Shown here in pieces: positions 32,888-44,377 of a DNA stretch of 64,000 bases. Source of the DNA: Heterodera schachtii (taxonomy: Eukaryota > Nematoda > Chromadorea > Rhabditida > Heteroderidae); NCBI GenBank assembly GCA_023374025.1, contig SIJG01000027.1:300722-364721 (forward strand), given 5' to 3'. Position 1 is the stretch's first letter. Every line of letters begins with the position of its first letter. The notes beneath the pieces were generated by a model, which did not search any database, was not told the origin of the DNA, and worked only from the letters and a program-made list of their open reading frames with translations. Position numbers and translations under genes: made by a program.

Positions 32888-35684
32888 TCACATTTCCTCC
32901 TCCCATTCGTCCCTCTCTTCTTCTTCCTCCTCTTCCCTCTTCTCTTCTTCGTCCATTTGCTCCTCAATTTCGTTGTTCGTTTCCTCACGGCCATCGGCGG
33001 ACGGAGAGCCTTAAAAAATTCAAATTTTCAAAAAGATTATAATTTGACGAATGGAAACTCGATTATTTTGGACAATAACGACTTCATTTGCACTTACGTC
33101 CCAAGTCCGGCACGCCGCCGACCGCGCCACTTTCAATGCCGCACTCGTCGGAGCCGCGCAAAATGCGGAAGAATCCGTCCTCGCCCCAGTCCGTGTTCTT
33201 TAATTTCAGTATTTGCGATCAAATAATCGGCCAATAGTGGCTTTGGCATCCTCATCCTCCCTCCCCCTTTGCTCGACACTTTCGGCATTCCATGGCATTT
33301 TTAGCCCAAACTTTTTTAATTACAAAATGCGTTGGCATTGGCACCGCTCAAAGTGTAGGGGTCCTATCTTTCCACATGCCCTACCCTAAAAGTGATGGCA
33401 TTGGCACCCCCTCCCGTCCCCCTTTCCCCGGTCCCCTCCCTACCCATGAGTTGGCAACCAGCCAATACGGAATGCCATTGTCCGCGCCCCATCCGAGCAG
33501 TTTCACCGCGTGGCCCCCGCCCAATTTTCCGGCGACATGCTGAGAAAGACGGAAATTAAAGAAAGACGGCAACATAAATCACGTAGTAAACGCCGCCCTT
33601 GTAGTTCAGAAAGTCCTCATACACTTCGAATGCCACTTCAATTGGTCCGTTGACGAACAATTCGTTTTGGATGGCTTTCACCGAATTGTCAATGGCATAG
33701 GCACTTTTGCCTGAACACTTTTATCCATTTAATTTTTTAAATTCATTGTGATCAGCAGAGGACCCGGGACATTACTTGGTTCGATCTCGAGAAAGAGATT
33801 TAATTCACTTTTTAATTAGAGTAACCGGTCCGAGTTTTGAGTGCTTTAATTACCTCCCCCCCCCCTCAATTGTCACAATAATTAAATTATACAATCTTTC
33901 AACTCCAAACTTGCCATAAAATTTGTCCTCCTTGTATTCGCGTTTGTTGTACGATGTCTGACACTTTTGTTCACATTTAGGCGTCTGTACAAATTCAAAT
34001 TTCGAATTATCGGCCCAAAATTCCCCCGGACATTTCGTCAAAATAATTTATTTAAACACCGGGTAAAGCTCGTGTTTGCACGGCTCGTAGTGCGTTTTGT
34101 TGCTGTGGTGCTCACACGGTGGGAATGGGTAGGGACGGCACCCGCCGTGGGCGGTGAAATTGGAGCCCGTCACAATGCCCTCCTTCACCCAATAGCGCCA
34201 CGCCTGCAGAGGCTCGCCGCCGTCGCAGCTAAACAGAGTGGATTAATCAACTAAGCTATTAATGGGTTTTTTTTGATTGTGAAAATATGAACACGAGCTT
34301 GGGAAGCCTTTGAGGGAAAAGCATTGGGGCGGGTCGGCTTTGAACCGACGCCTCTTTGGCTTTTTGGACCAATGTTTTACCAGCTGAACTACCGAATTGC
34401 TGGGAGGCTTCTTCTTTTTATTTCAATTGCTTCTTACCCAAAGCCACACTTATGGCAACAGCTCAGCAAATCGTCAGCGGACAGAGCGATCTGAGAAAGG
34501 GCAGAAGAGAAATAATTCAAAAAGGAGACAAATTGCCGAATATTACTGTATAGGTTTGACACCCATAAATTACTGTATGTATTAAGGCAATGGATAAATT
34601 GTCCGATACCATCGTCCACGTAAATTTTTTAGACATTGAAATGGCCGGTTGGTACCAGGGCCGAGTATTATTGCATTTTTGCCCTGGTAATCAGATAAAG
34701 CCATAATTCCATGCCAAATCGGATGCCCTCCTCCCCTTGGCACCCGAATGTTTCCGCCTGACGCAATGCATGTTCGATCGGACATGGCCTCCACCGCGCC
34801 GAATGCCCAACACGAGCCGCAGCTGGACTGGTCGCGGATGAGGGAAATGGACGGACAGAAACTGACAAATGAGCAAATGGGGGGAAAGGCATTTGAGAAA
34901 TGGCACAAATATTTAATTTTAAAATTCACTCTCAATAATTGGCCAATTGTTAAAAAACCAATAAGATGGTAAAACGGAAACATTCATTAAAACATGAATT
35001 ATTCTCACTTCCATCGCTGGCGTGCGTCGAAAGATTCGGGCAAATCCAAGTCCAAAAAGCGCGTCTTCCCCAACACTTTTTTGGCTTTGGTCGAATGGCT
35101 TAATTTAAAACATTAAACAAATTAATTAAAGTGCCTTTTTTACCGGACGTGGTTTACGCCCATCATTCGCCATTTGATGGCTTCGTCGTACGATTGGAAC
35201 TTTGGGCTGAGTTCGGCCTTAATCCGATCAAATTTAATGTGTATTTATTGTCCCTTTTTAAATTTCAATTTTTTAAATTTATAATAATAATTAATTTAAA
35301 AATATTTCCATTATATTTATTGTCATTTGCCCACCCGCCACAATCTCTGCCGACGATTCACATAATCGACCAGCGATTGTCCGCTGATCTGTTCCGCCTG
35401 CGGCGACGGACGCGCGGCGCGCAATTCGTCGCGCGCAATGAAAACGCGGCCCGTGTAACGGTGCCGAGAATTGGACGACGACACTTCACAAAATAACGGA
35501 CAATTGAAAACATTTTTAAATAATAATTTATTATGGTACTCCGCAAAGCAAAATTATTTATTTTCATTTTCATTCGATCACTTTCATCGGCCGAAGAAAC
35601 GAATGCCGAGGGCAGAAAATGGCGCCGTTCGTGGCGAGGCGGCGCATTACGAGTGCCTAAGAACGAAAAAAAGAAAATAAGCAA
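32888..35684 (-). CDS. CTSB: Cathepsin B-like cysteine protease with acidic C-terminal extension
   Basis: Twelve exons sum to 1272 nt (423 aa): 35684-35582, 35483-35335, 35217-35144, 35098-35009, 34861-34744, 34490-34438, 34228-34060, 33984-33915, 33710-33583, 33539-33444, 33197-33098, 33009-32888. A short hydrophobic start ([10 protein letters not shown]) precedes a prodomain with [14 protein letters not shown], and [12 protein letters not shown] marks the mature N-terminus. The catalytic Cys is in [17 protein letters not shown], the His in [12 protein letters not shown] and the Asn in YWLVANSW. The occluding loop is intact ([21 protein letters not shown] without its last residue shown in homologues), giving peptidyl-dipeptidase ability. 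After [18 protein letters not shown] the protein adds about 40 residues, over half Glu/Asp. The intron from 33914 has a GC donor. It probably acts in the gut lumen or lysosome. Confidence 0.95.
34325..34398 (-). pseudogene. tRNA-like sequence (probable tRNA pseudogene or SINE head) in a cathepsin B intron
   Basis: On the minus strand an A-box-like TAGTTCAGCTGG is followed about 40 nt later by GTCGGTTCAAAGCCGAC, a perfect 5-bp T-stem with a canonical TTCAAAG loop. A five-pair anticodon-like stem (TTGGT/GCCAA) sits between them with loop CCAAAAA, which lacks the invariant U33. Only three acceptor-stem pairs form (CGG/CCG). It is therefore unlikely to be a working tRNA. Confidence 0.45.
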
Positions 35685-36581
35685 AAATGTCAGACTTAAG
35701 ACAGTGCCATGGTTTCAATTTCATTAGTGCCAGGGCATAATTTTTCTTTTCATCTGAGAGATGGCCTCGTGGTTTTCTATAAATGCCATTCGTCAAAAGG
35801 GTAATTACCGAAAAAGCCATGGTAATCAGTGGTCATAGAGCCCAGAAAAAGCGGAAAGACAGCGACAAAAAGCAAAAGAAGAAAGGGGCGAGAGAAGGAG
35901 AAGGAAATGGGACGCATCATAACAAAACTCAAAATGAAATTATTAAATTAAGCAGAACCTATCAAATTAAATGGTTTTTCCTAATAATTTCCCATTTAAA
36001 TCTCTTCCACAATATTTTGGAGATTTGCCGTCCCATCCTTCGGCTGTTTTTGTCCAAAATCACACGACGACGCCCGGGGGGAGGGGGGGGGGGGCGACGG
36101 ACAGTCAATCAATCGGCAGAGTTTTCGCCTTTTCAACCGCCGATCACTCCTTATCATTATCAGCAGCAGCGGAGGACAAAGACGGGGAAAAGATGGGATA
36201 AAAGTGGTGAAGCGATTAATATAAGCGACGAATGATTTGATAAGAGAGGGGGGAGGGCGTAAGAATGTAAAAAGAAATGTTCCGAAAATCGCCTAACCTA
36301 CGGTACAATTAGTTTACCTTACCGTATTCGACATCGAATTGCGTATTTACCTTACCGTATTAATGTGCCCGTCAGCGGGAGTCGCGTGCTGACACACTTT
36401 AGAGGATGCAAAAAATTTCTTTAATTAATTTTAGGCATTAAATTTAGGGTTGGATATGGAGGGTTCCCTTTTTGGCCGGGTTTAGACGGACTTCGTCAGT
36501 TTCATGAATTTGCTTTATTCAAATAACATAAGAAAACACCATATGGTAAATATTGATCATAGTCCCCAAACTCAAAAATGC
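35685..36581. other. Upstream region of cathepsin B; no gene
   Basis: Contains a poly-G run near 36075-36092 and two CTTACCGTATT phrases at about 36320-36360. The + strand ORFs here are Lys/Gly-rich without splice or family support. Promoter elements could not be identified. Confidence 0.5.
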
Positions 36582-38103
36582 TTAAAAACGGTCAGAATTG
36601 ATGTAAAAAGTTCGAAATGGGTTGGAAAAATAGAATTAGGGGCGCGCTTGCCCTTTTTCAGGCCGAAAAAGTGCCGGAATTGGAGTGCCAAACTCAGCTG
36701 GGACTCAAGTGACTGCACTATAAAAATCACTCAAAAGACATTTTAAATAATTTTTCTAGGGTAATTTTTGGCGCTGACCACGAATATGACCTTTTTTTTT
36801 GCAAAATTCCGAACCCCGAACCCTAGAACAAAAATTCGATCCAGACATTTTAATCGAAGACAATCGAAATTTCGCAAAAGGGAGCATGCGAAGACGGAGC
36901 AAGTAGTGGGGCGAGACGGAGGGCGGAGGAAAAAGTCTGACGAGCGCCACAGGCGGTTGACTGCGGGGGCCCGAAGGGCCCCCGCCAATCAGTCAACCGC
37001 CTGCGGATCACGCGCGGACTTCTTCCGTAGCCCGTAGTCTCGCCCCACCTACTGGCCGCCGTAGTCGAGTGTGCGGCGGTTTTTTAGCGCAATAATCTAA
37101 ATTCAATCTTTTATATTTGACGTTCTTTTACCATTTTCTGACTACTGGTTTAAAAAGTTGGTAAATATCCATCATAGGTCCCAGATTCAAAATTGCATAA
37201 AAACACTTTTATAGGTTTTCTTGGGTGCTGAAAACGCCTAAACCGTCAAAAAAACTGCGCGGCAAAGCATTTAAACCGGTTTTTGAACCGGTTTAAAACT
37301 CGAAAATTTGAGTGAAAAGGGAGGCACCTGACCTTTTAAAACGGTCTAAATCACACAAATTTGATATCATTCGAAAGCTCTTGACGAGCTAAGTCTAAAA
37401 ATCAATGAATTAAGTCGAACCAATGCCATCTAGGCACTGGGACAACTGAGTCCCAGTGAAAATGGACACTTCAGTACCAAAAAATAATAAACGGGAAATA
37501 ACAATTTAAAGCAAAATTTCGCAAAAGGGAGCATGCGAAGACGGAGCAAGTAGTGGGGCGAGACGGAGGGCGGAGGAAAAAGTCTGACGAGCGCCACAGG
37601 CGGTTGACTGCGGGGGCCCGAAGGGCCCCCGCCAATCAGTCAACCGCCTGCGGATCACGCGCGGACTTCTTCCGTACGGTTTAAAAATAGTTTTAACGAT
37701 TTTGAGGACACATAACATACGTTGGTTCGACTTCATAATTAGGGTTCGGGGTTCGAATTTGGTCAAAATGGATGTCATAACCGTGTTTATTGTCAGCAAC
37801 CTCAAAACCCCTTAATCATATGTTTTCATTTATTTTATAAATTTTTATTTTTGTTCGAGTTTGGGTTCGGGGTTCGGAATTTTGCAAAATAAAGGTCATA
37901 TTCGTGATCAGCGCCAAAAATTACTCTAGAAAAATTATTTAAAATGTCTTTTGAATGCTTTTTACAGTGCGGTCACTTGAGTCCCAGCTGAGTTTGCCAC
38001 TCCAATTCCGGCACTTTTTCAGCCTGAAAAAGGGCAAGCGCGCCCCTAATTCTATTTTTCCAACCCATTTCGAACTTTTTTCATCAATTCTGACCGTTTT
38101 TAA
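36582..38103. repeat. 1.5 kb inverted-repeat element with duplicated GC-rich hairpin module
   Basis: The left arm (36582-36845) and right arm (about 37850-38103) are inverted copies of each other over roughly 260 bp. Shared landmarks are ACGGTCAGAATTGATG, AATAGAATTAGGGGCGCGC, CTCAGCTGGGACTCAAGTGA and GAACCCCGAACCC. Between them lie two direct copies of a GC-rich 164-bp module (36866-37029, 37514-37676). Each module contains the nested palindrome AGGCGGTTGACTG ... GGGGGCCC GAAG GGGCCCCC ... CAGTCAACCGCCT. No transposase ORF is visible, so it is probably a non-autonomous DNA element. Confidence 0.85.
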
Positions 38104-39183
38104 TCTCCGGTACGAAAACGGCGGTACGAAAATGAAAACGGCGGTACGAAAACGTCCTGCTGGCCCGTACTAATGAGTTATATTTTCCTGTTAATGGCTG
38201 ACCACTTTTAAATTTTAATTAAGCTGATCCGATAAAAAGAAATTTAAGATTCAATATATACTTTAATGATTTATCAATTCGAAAATTCTATTTATTTTAT
38301 AAAATGTGAGCATTTTTATAATAATTTAATTTAAATAATAAAAATCTAATTTAAAGTGAATTTTTTAATTTAAACTCGGAAAATTTCAACCAATTTTGAA
38401 TTATATTTTAATTAAAAATGTTAGTCATTTAAATGATGAATAAATTGGATTGAGCAGGGCATAAACGACTCTGGTAATTAAAGAAGGAAAACCTTACAAA
38501 TAAATATTCACATAAAATAAAAGGTTTAATTCTCTTGAAGCAATAAAAAATGGGTTTAATTTTTGATAAAATTATGAAGAATTTTGTCAAAGCCAATTTT
38601 TCGAATTTTGAAAGAAATTTGTGGGGAGACGGGGTGGAATATTAACTTTAGCCATTAAGAGATTTTGAATAATTTCATAAAAATCGTAAGAATTGATTTA
38701 TCAATGACAAAAACGGTTTTATCCATTTTACATTGGGAATTGAATCTGAGAAAACGACGCAATTTTGGACATTCGAATCGGAGTTTTGGATTTCTCTTAA
38801 AAGTGCATCTGATTTTGACTATTCCATTGACTCCGTGTGAATTGTTCTTTCCTTCCTAATTCGTTTCATTTTATAATATTAAAAAAAGGAATGAACAATT
38901 CCAGGCTATTTTGTGTTCGTTTTTTTTTTTTTTTGTGCTAAATTTCGAGCGAAGCGACGCCTTACAAAATTACCACCAAATTAAACAGAGAACGGGGAAA
39001 AACAAAAGCACCCACCGCAAAACACGTTGGTTTTGATAAATTCAAAAGTACACCATCACCAGAAAATAAAATTGTTTGAAAAAATAAAGAAAATGCAATG
39101 AAAACAATCCGTACGCCAAACAAATACATTCGCTGATTTCCAATGGTCCCCCAAAACATCGTAGTCTCAAAATTCCACAATTG
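38104..39183. other. AT-rich intergenic region
   Basis: Opens with a short tandem ACGGCGGTACGAAA repeat (about 38107-38157), then is very AT-rich. The minus-strand ORF at 39180-38962 begins just past the ZNF706 stop and is probably 3'UTR. No other gene is seen. Confidence 0.55.
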
Positions 39184-39656
39184 TCATGCCTCAACACCGA
39201 CCAATTCAGGCGGTAATTCGTTCTAAAAACATATAATAAAAACAGAAATTCATTTGGCTTTGTTTACCTTGGGATGTTTTGACTCAAAGTGCTGTTTGTA
39301 CGTCTTCGGGTCGGGCATCAATGACTGAAAACAAAAATGTAACTGAGTTAATTCACAGTGTAAAGAACTACAAAAACAATCAAAAGTTAAAAGGGATCAG
39401 ACAGTTCAGATAAAGAAAATTGTGGATTTATTTGTTACCACGGAAGGCCAGTTTAAGAAGCCTTTGTTGTCCCGGACATCAACCGTACAACACCAAAATT
39501 CTATTTATTTATTTTTTTTACCATGCAAACGGAGCATTTGAATGTCAGTGCTTTGGCGGCAGCCGCTCTCTGATCGTTGCCTTGACCCTTCTTCTGCTGT
39601 TGTTGTTTTTGCTGGTTCTTTTGCTGAGACAGCGCCTTTTGGTGACCACGGGCCAT
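39184..39656 (-). CDS. ZNF706: ZNF706-like small zinc-finger protein
   Basis: Three exons (39656-39522, 39324-39268, 39222-39184) give 231 nt and 76 aa, the same length as human ZNF706. The start MARGHQKALSQQK, a Gln/Lys-rich middle, a single C2H2 finger (CSVCMSLMPDP..YKQHFESKHPK) and the end LPPELVGVEA all align colinearly. Human ZNF706 is a small, highly conserved nuclear protein linked to pluripotency exit and, with SERF, to amyloid modulation; its role in nematodes is unknown. The gene is 204 bp downstream of MRPL12 on the same strand and may share its operon. Confidence 0.95.
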
Positions 39657-39860
39657 TATTATTCAGTTGAGCAAAACAAACGACGGACAATTCAAAATAA
39701 AAATGTCAAAAAAGTAAGAAAATTAGAAAAAATAATTGAGGATTTGAACAATTCCAAAGAAAAAAGCGTAACTAACAAAAAATGACGACTAAAAGAACAA
39801 TTGTTCAAAATGACAGTCCAAACAAAAACAAAAAATGTCCCTTCATCCCTTAAATGTTCA

Positions 39861-40961
39861 TCAGATCACTTCGCATTCCGCCCCGTGCTTCTCCAGCAAC
39901 GCCTTCAGTTCGTCCGCCTCCGTTTTGCCCATGTCCCCTTTGATTTCCACTGGCGCCGATTCGATCAGTTTTTTGGTCTGTACCAAATTCATGCCGGGGA
40001 TCACACTTCGCACCTCTTTGATCAGTGCGATCTTTTTAGCATCGTCAAATTTGGCCAATCTGACCTAAATTATAGAGGGAAAAGAATAGAATCAAGCGTA
40101 AAACTGGACACCGTTTTTGTTGTTTTTTTTTATTAATCCAAATGCGACAGAGGAATTTTGCTTTAATTTAGTCATTTTTTGTCAAAACAAAGAATTACCG
40201 CGTACGAAGTCTTTGTGGACGCCGAATCGTCGTCCGAGTTCGCTTGTGATGCTAAACGGACAAAACACTAACATAAAATAGCGAGTTAAGCATTTCTTCT
40301 TTGGTTCCACTTTCACTTTTCACATCTCGTCGTTTTTTGTTGCTTCCCCTTTTCTAATTTCCCCCCCCCCCCCTCCCATTCGTCCGCCGTTTTGCCCTTC
40401 CCCTCACTTTGTGCTCCCGCTGCTCCGCCCGCTTGTGCTCCAAACATTCCGGCAGCTGCAAACATTTCCGGACTCATTGCCATCGCGGGAGTGTCGGGAA
40501 TGTTCAGACGCTTTTTCAGTGCAAAATTCAAATCGGAGACCTGTAAAATTTTTACCATGAAAAATGAAACAATTCGAAACTCACTTCGACCAACGAAAGT
40601 TCGGCAATTTGGTCGACGAGCGAACGGACGCGCGGCGAAATGTCCTTCTCGCGGTCCACCGAAGGCGGAGAAACGGACGGACCGTCCTCAAGCGGAAGAC
40701 CCATCGCGGAAGCCTAATTTTTAGGAAATAATTATGCAAAAGTGAAACAGTAGGTGGGCCGTAAAACAATTGATGTTGAAATGGAGCACCAAAAGACGAA
40801 CGAATGGAAATAAATTCAAATTTGACTTTCAAATTCGCTAATAAACTATAATTCTCCTTCAAAAATTAACCACAATTCCAAGGGAAAAGGCTTACCGATG
40901 CCCGACGAACAAACGGACCGAGCGCTGTCCGGCAAATTTTCAACGATCCACTGACAATCAT
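39861..40961 (-). CDS. MRPL12: Mitochondrial large ribosomal subunit protein bL12m
   Basis: Five exons sum to 585 nt (194 aa): 40961-40896, 40713-40585, 40540-40408, 40251-40199, 40064-39861. The family N-terminal dimerisation segment is SPRVRSLVDQIAELSLVE followed by VSDLNFALKKRLN. The C-terminal L7/L12 domain contains KIALIKEVRSVIPGMNL and VQTKKLIESAP. bL12m forms the ribosomal stalk that recruits translation factors in the mitochondrion. The first exon is a 22-residue Arg-rich presequence (MIVSGS...CRTA...FVRRA) homologous to the first exon of the uS14m gene in this window. Intron 3 contains a poly-G run close to its 3' end. RPS13 ends 168 bp upstream and ZNF706 starts 204 bp downstream, suggesting an operon. 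Confidence 0.93.
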
Positions 40962-41129
40962 TGTTTTTTACTTCACTTAATGCATAAAAACGATGGTAAA
41001 TAATGAACAAATTAAAAAGTAATTTCTGGAGAAATACCAAAAAAAAAACAAAGGGAAACAAAAGTTCAACAGTTTAATTCAATCATCAACAAATAAAAAT
41101 GTGCGTTAGCATCAGCCTTCATCGCCAAA

Positions 41130-42056
41130 TTAAGAGACGAGAGCGGAGGCGGTCGACGATTCGTACTTCCAAGTGGGCGGGAGCATCCGTTTGGTTTTGA
41201 AGTAACGAGCGAGACGGTGGATTCGACTCTCCACCAAAATTAGACGGTACCTAAAAACATGCACAACGTCAATAATCATTAGGAATTGTGGGCCCAATGT
41301 CGGTTCAATTCCAGTTTAGGCGTCCAACCAATGATCATTCTCAGTTTCCTAGGACTTGACTTTTTTTTGACTTGGTAAATGCCAAACTAAAATATGAGAA
41401 ATTTATAAATGCAAGAAAACAAATAATGACCTTAAGTAAAAATGACAAAGAGAATCCACAAAATTAGGCGTTTTTCGAACTTAGAATATTTTGTCAATTG
41501 TTATTAGCTCATAATTTAATTATAAAAATTCTGTAGGCTTTAAGCTTGCGCTTAATACCAAATGTAGGCAATGACGTAGTAAGAAAAAAGTTACGGCCTA
41601 GGAAAATGATAGTCATTGATTGGACGCTTAAATTGAGTTTGGACTCGAATTAATTTTCATACTTTGAGTCAATGTCCTTGCGGAAACGCTCCAAATGCTT
41701 GCGGATGCTAACCGCCTTCTTGATCAGATGGTAAAGATCCTCCGGAATTTCTGGTGCCATCCCCTGAAATGGATATGACTTACTTTCAACCAATCGCAAT
41801 TAAACAATGTGTAAACCGTAACCTTTGATCGAAGAATGCGCACAATTTTGTTGCCGGTTATACGACGCACTTGCGCAACGCCATGAGAATCACGCAAAAT
41901 CACGCCAATTTGAGACGGACGCAACCCTTTGCGGGCCAACTTCACAATTTGCTCCTCCACCTCTTGGTTGGTCAGCTTCTGCCAAGTGGGCACGGAGCGA
42001 CGGTAGGGCAACGCCGAGCGCGAAATGCCTTTTCCCGGGTTGTGCATGCGACCCAT
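41130..42056 (-). CDS. RPS13: Cytosolic 40S ribosomal protein S13 (uS15)
   Basis: Three exons (42056-41823, 41763-41663, 41250-41130) sum to 456 nt and 151 aa, exactly the length of human RPS13. The start [38 protein letters not shown] in the middle and the end [13 protein letters not shown] are near identical to animal S13. uS15 binds the central domain of 18S rRNA in the small subunit. The second intron contains a foldback element (about 41307-41637). It is the upstream gene of a same-strand cluster with MRPL12 and ZNF706. Confidence 0.98.
41307..41637. repeat. Foldback MITE in RPS13 intron 2
   Basis: TTTAGGCGTCCAACCAATGA at the left and TCATTGATTGGACGCTTAAA at the right are inverted copies. 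The pairing extends through CTAGG further inward. Central sequence includes AAAAAAGTTACGG, like the AAAAAAGTTAT seen in the other foldback elements here. Non-coding. Confidence 0.75.
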
Positions 42057-42469
42057 GACGACGTGAAAAGATTATTAGAGCTGATTTCTGAAAAATAAAT
42101 GACAGTTAAAAGACAAAATAAAAATGTAAATTTAATATCAAAAAGGAAGGTAAAAGCTGAAAACAAATCACACAAAGGAACAAAGGTTAGGTATTTGCAT
42201 TTGTACGTTTATGCATAGCGATTTTTTCTTGAATTTCCTTTTCATAATTATGGCGTAACGCATCTTTAAATTTTATTTTTTTTTCCGATTTTAAATTCAT
42301 CAATAAAAGCAACTTTTTGCCGCTTTTTTTTCTTTTTTTTACCGTTAATGAGAAAACTTGGAAGTCCATGTTTGATTTGGATTTTCTGTAGAAAATATGA
42401 AAATTCATATGCAGGGAAAAATATTACCAAAAACTTTTTTCCTTCGAAATTAATATTTAGGTTAGGTAA
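42057..42469. other. Divergent intergenic region between RPS13 and cytochrome b5
   Basis: These 413 bp are AT-rich and should contain the promoters of both divergent genes. No core element or RNA gene could be recognised. Minus-strand ORFs overlapping the b5 exon are antisense shadows. Confidence 0.6.
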
Positions 42470-43442
42470 ATGACTACAAAATTCACTAAGGATGAGGTCG
42501 CCTTGCACAACAGTGAAAATTCGACTTGGATAATTATGAATGACAAAGTTTACGATGTCACAAAGTTCCTGATGGAACACCCTGGCGGAGAGGAAGTGCT
42601 TCTCCAATGGGCCGGCTATGACGCCACTGAAGCGTAAGCATTTTGAGCATACACAAACTGATTCTTTGTTTTTTTGTGGTCACTAACAAAAAAGTGAGTA
42701 CCAATTTCTTTATATTCGCTAAAACCAAGCGCATATTGGCTTAAAATCAACCAAAAACCCGAAAAAATGGAAGAAATGGGCAAATTAAAAAAATATTATT
42801 AAAAATCCTTTATCAAACAGTACGATAAAATAAAATAAATGAAAACAAGCTGCTAGTAGAATCAAAATAATTGGAGCCAAAAAAACCCTAAAATTTTGAG
42901 TAGCAAATCGACTACCATTTTTTCTTTTTCAATTGTTCAGTTTCAACGATGTCGGACATTCGGCCGACGCGAAAAAGATGGTCGATGATTATTTGGTGGG
43001 CGAATTGAAGGAGGACGAAGGCCAAACGACCGCTGGGGTTTCACTGCCGGAAGAAGCGAAAAGGGACGAACCGACGGAGTCGTGGCGGCAAATTCTGAGC
43101 AGTCCGGTGATTTCTATAGTTTTTTTTGGTGCTTCGGCTTTTATCAAATTCTCCGACTTATGCCTTCGTTTTTTAACGTAAAATCAAATTGGTAAAAAAG
43201 TCCAATTTTGGATATTTTACACCCTAAAAACGGGTGGGGGGAAATTCATTCCGCAGTTTTCCGTTGGACCAAAAATAAATTTCCGCTCACAATCAGTTAT
43301 ACTTCAGTATCTCCAGTTAGAACTGAAATGCTTCTTTTAGACTTGGTCCAACTTTCTGATTCCGGTTGCGCTGTCATTGGGCGTTTTCTGTGCGTATAAA
43401 TTGGGCACGGCCATCTACAGACAAATGGTCTCCGCCTCCTAA
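42470..43442 (+). CDS. CYB5: Cytochrome b5, ER tail-anchored form
   Basis: Three exons (42470-42633, 42941-43106, 43341-43442) give 432 nt and 143 aa. The heme-binding domain contains [21 protein letters not shown], with the first axial His in HPGG, and the second axial His in [15 protein letters not shown] single C-terminal hydrophobic anchor ([19 protein letters not shown]) and short basic tail place it on the cytosolic face of the ER or outer mitochondrial membrane. It donates electrons to lipid desaturases and cytochromes P450. Confidence 0.96.
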
Positions 43443-43815
43443 CAAATTTCAGATTTACACCGGTTTTTTGTTGTGAAAAACGTTTTTGGCATTTTTGTGA
43501 CCTTTCATATTGTTTTTATTGCAATTAATCAGTAGATGAAAATTATTCTTTTTTGAGTATTATTGTAAAGCAGAAGGATTTGCTAAAATATGGGGTATTA
43601 TTTAAGCGCTTGCAACATGGAGTCTATTGAATGGAGTTCGACATCTTTAATCCATGAATCTCTCTTTCGCTTGAACCTCGTGAAAGTGCTTTCCTGGTAA
43701 TCCCTCTTACCATGAATAATGTCATCCAAATATGCAATTATTAAAATGTACAACTAGCCTTTTATTTATGAATAAACATATGACAAAATTGAGGAATGTG
43801 CTAAATGGTCGCTCG
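43443..43815. other. Tail-to-tail intergenic region
   Basis: These 373 bp separate the convergent cytochrome b5 and PIN4 genes and should hold both 3'UTRs. Nothing else is recognisable. Confidence 0.6.
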
Positions 43816-44377
43816 TCACTTCTTTCCCTCGACCATGATCACATGATATCCGAATTTTGTTTTCACCGGTGGGTCCGTGTAGATTGGCTTGTCCACGCTG
43901 CTCTTGGCCAGTGCAAAAGCCGCTTCTTGGAACGGGCCGACCATTGAGCCGCGAACCATCCATCCCAAATCGCCCTTAAATTCCGAATTATAAAACCGGA
44001 AAGATTTCCGATTGTTTGGAAATAGAGCCTCTGTCAAACTGACTCCGTTCCGCGCTTTGTCCTCGCTGTATTTTGCTGCCACTTCGCTGAATTTCTCACC
44101 CGCTTTTAGCCGCTCAATGGCCTCCAATACCTTCGATTGCTTCTCACAGAGAATGTGGCGCACCTGAGAATTGCTTTTTCTTTCAAAATTCCAAGTTTTT
44201 TTTCAAATTACAATTTATTATATAATTAATTTGCAATTAATGGGCCCAATTAGTCACTTTTACGGATGTCCCCGCCCCTTTCGACTGCTCCTTTTTGCCG
44301 CTGTCCGTCGCTCCTCCTTCGCTTGTGCTGCCCGCCTCCTTTTTGCCCTTTTGCTGCGTCGCTTTTTTTGGTGGCAT
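43816..44377 (-). CDS. PIN4: Parvulin-type peptidyl-prolyl isomerase PIN4
   Basis: Three exons (44377-44258, 44163-44044, 43974-43816) sum to 399 nt and 132 aa, close to human PIN4 (131). A basic Gly/Ser/Lys-rich N-terminus ([13 protein letters not shown]) is followed by the parvulin domain: [46 protein letters not shown] and the end [11 protein letters not shown]. It isomerises X-Pro bonds and is linked to pre-rRNA processing in the nucleus, which fits its SURF6/KIN17 neighbours. The second intron (69 nt, 43975-44043) is a multiple of three and has no stop, so an unspliced reading would insert 23 residues. The KIN17 stop is 222 bp upstream. Confidence 0.96.

Noticed and set aside
38962..39180. 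72-residue hydrophobic minus-strand ORF
   Set aside because: It begins right after the ZNF706 stop codon, is AT-driven and has no family or splice support; more likely 3'UTR.
42266..42607. 113-residue minus-strand ORF
   Set aside because: It is antisense to the first exon of cytochrome b5, whose heme motif and splice sites are on the + strand.
43816..44163. Single-exon 115-residue reading of the PIN4 parvulin domain
   Set aside because: It contains an intron of 69 nt with GTCAGT and TTTAAG ends; removing it restores exact alignment to PIN4.
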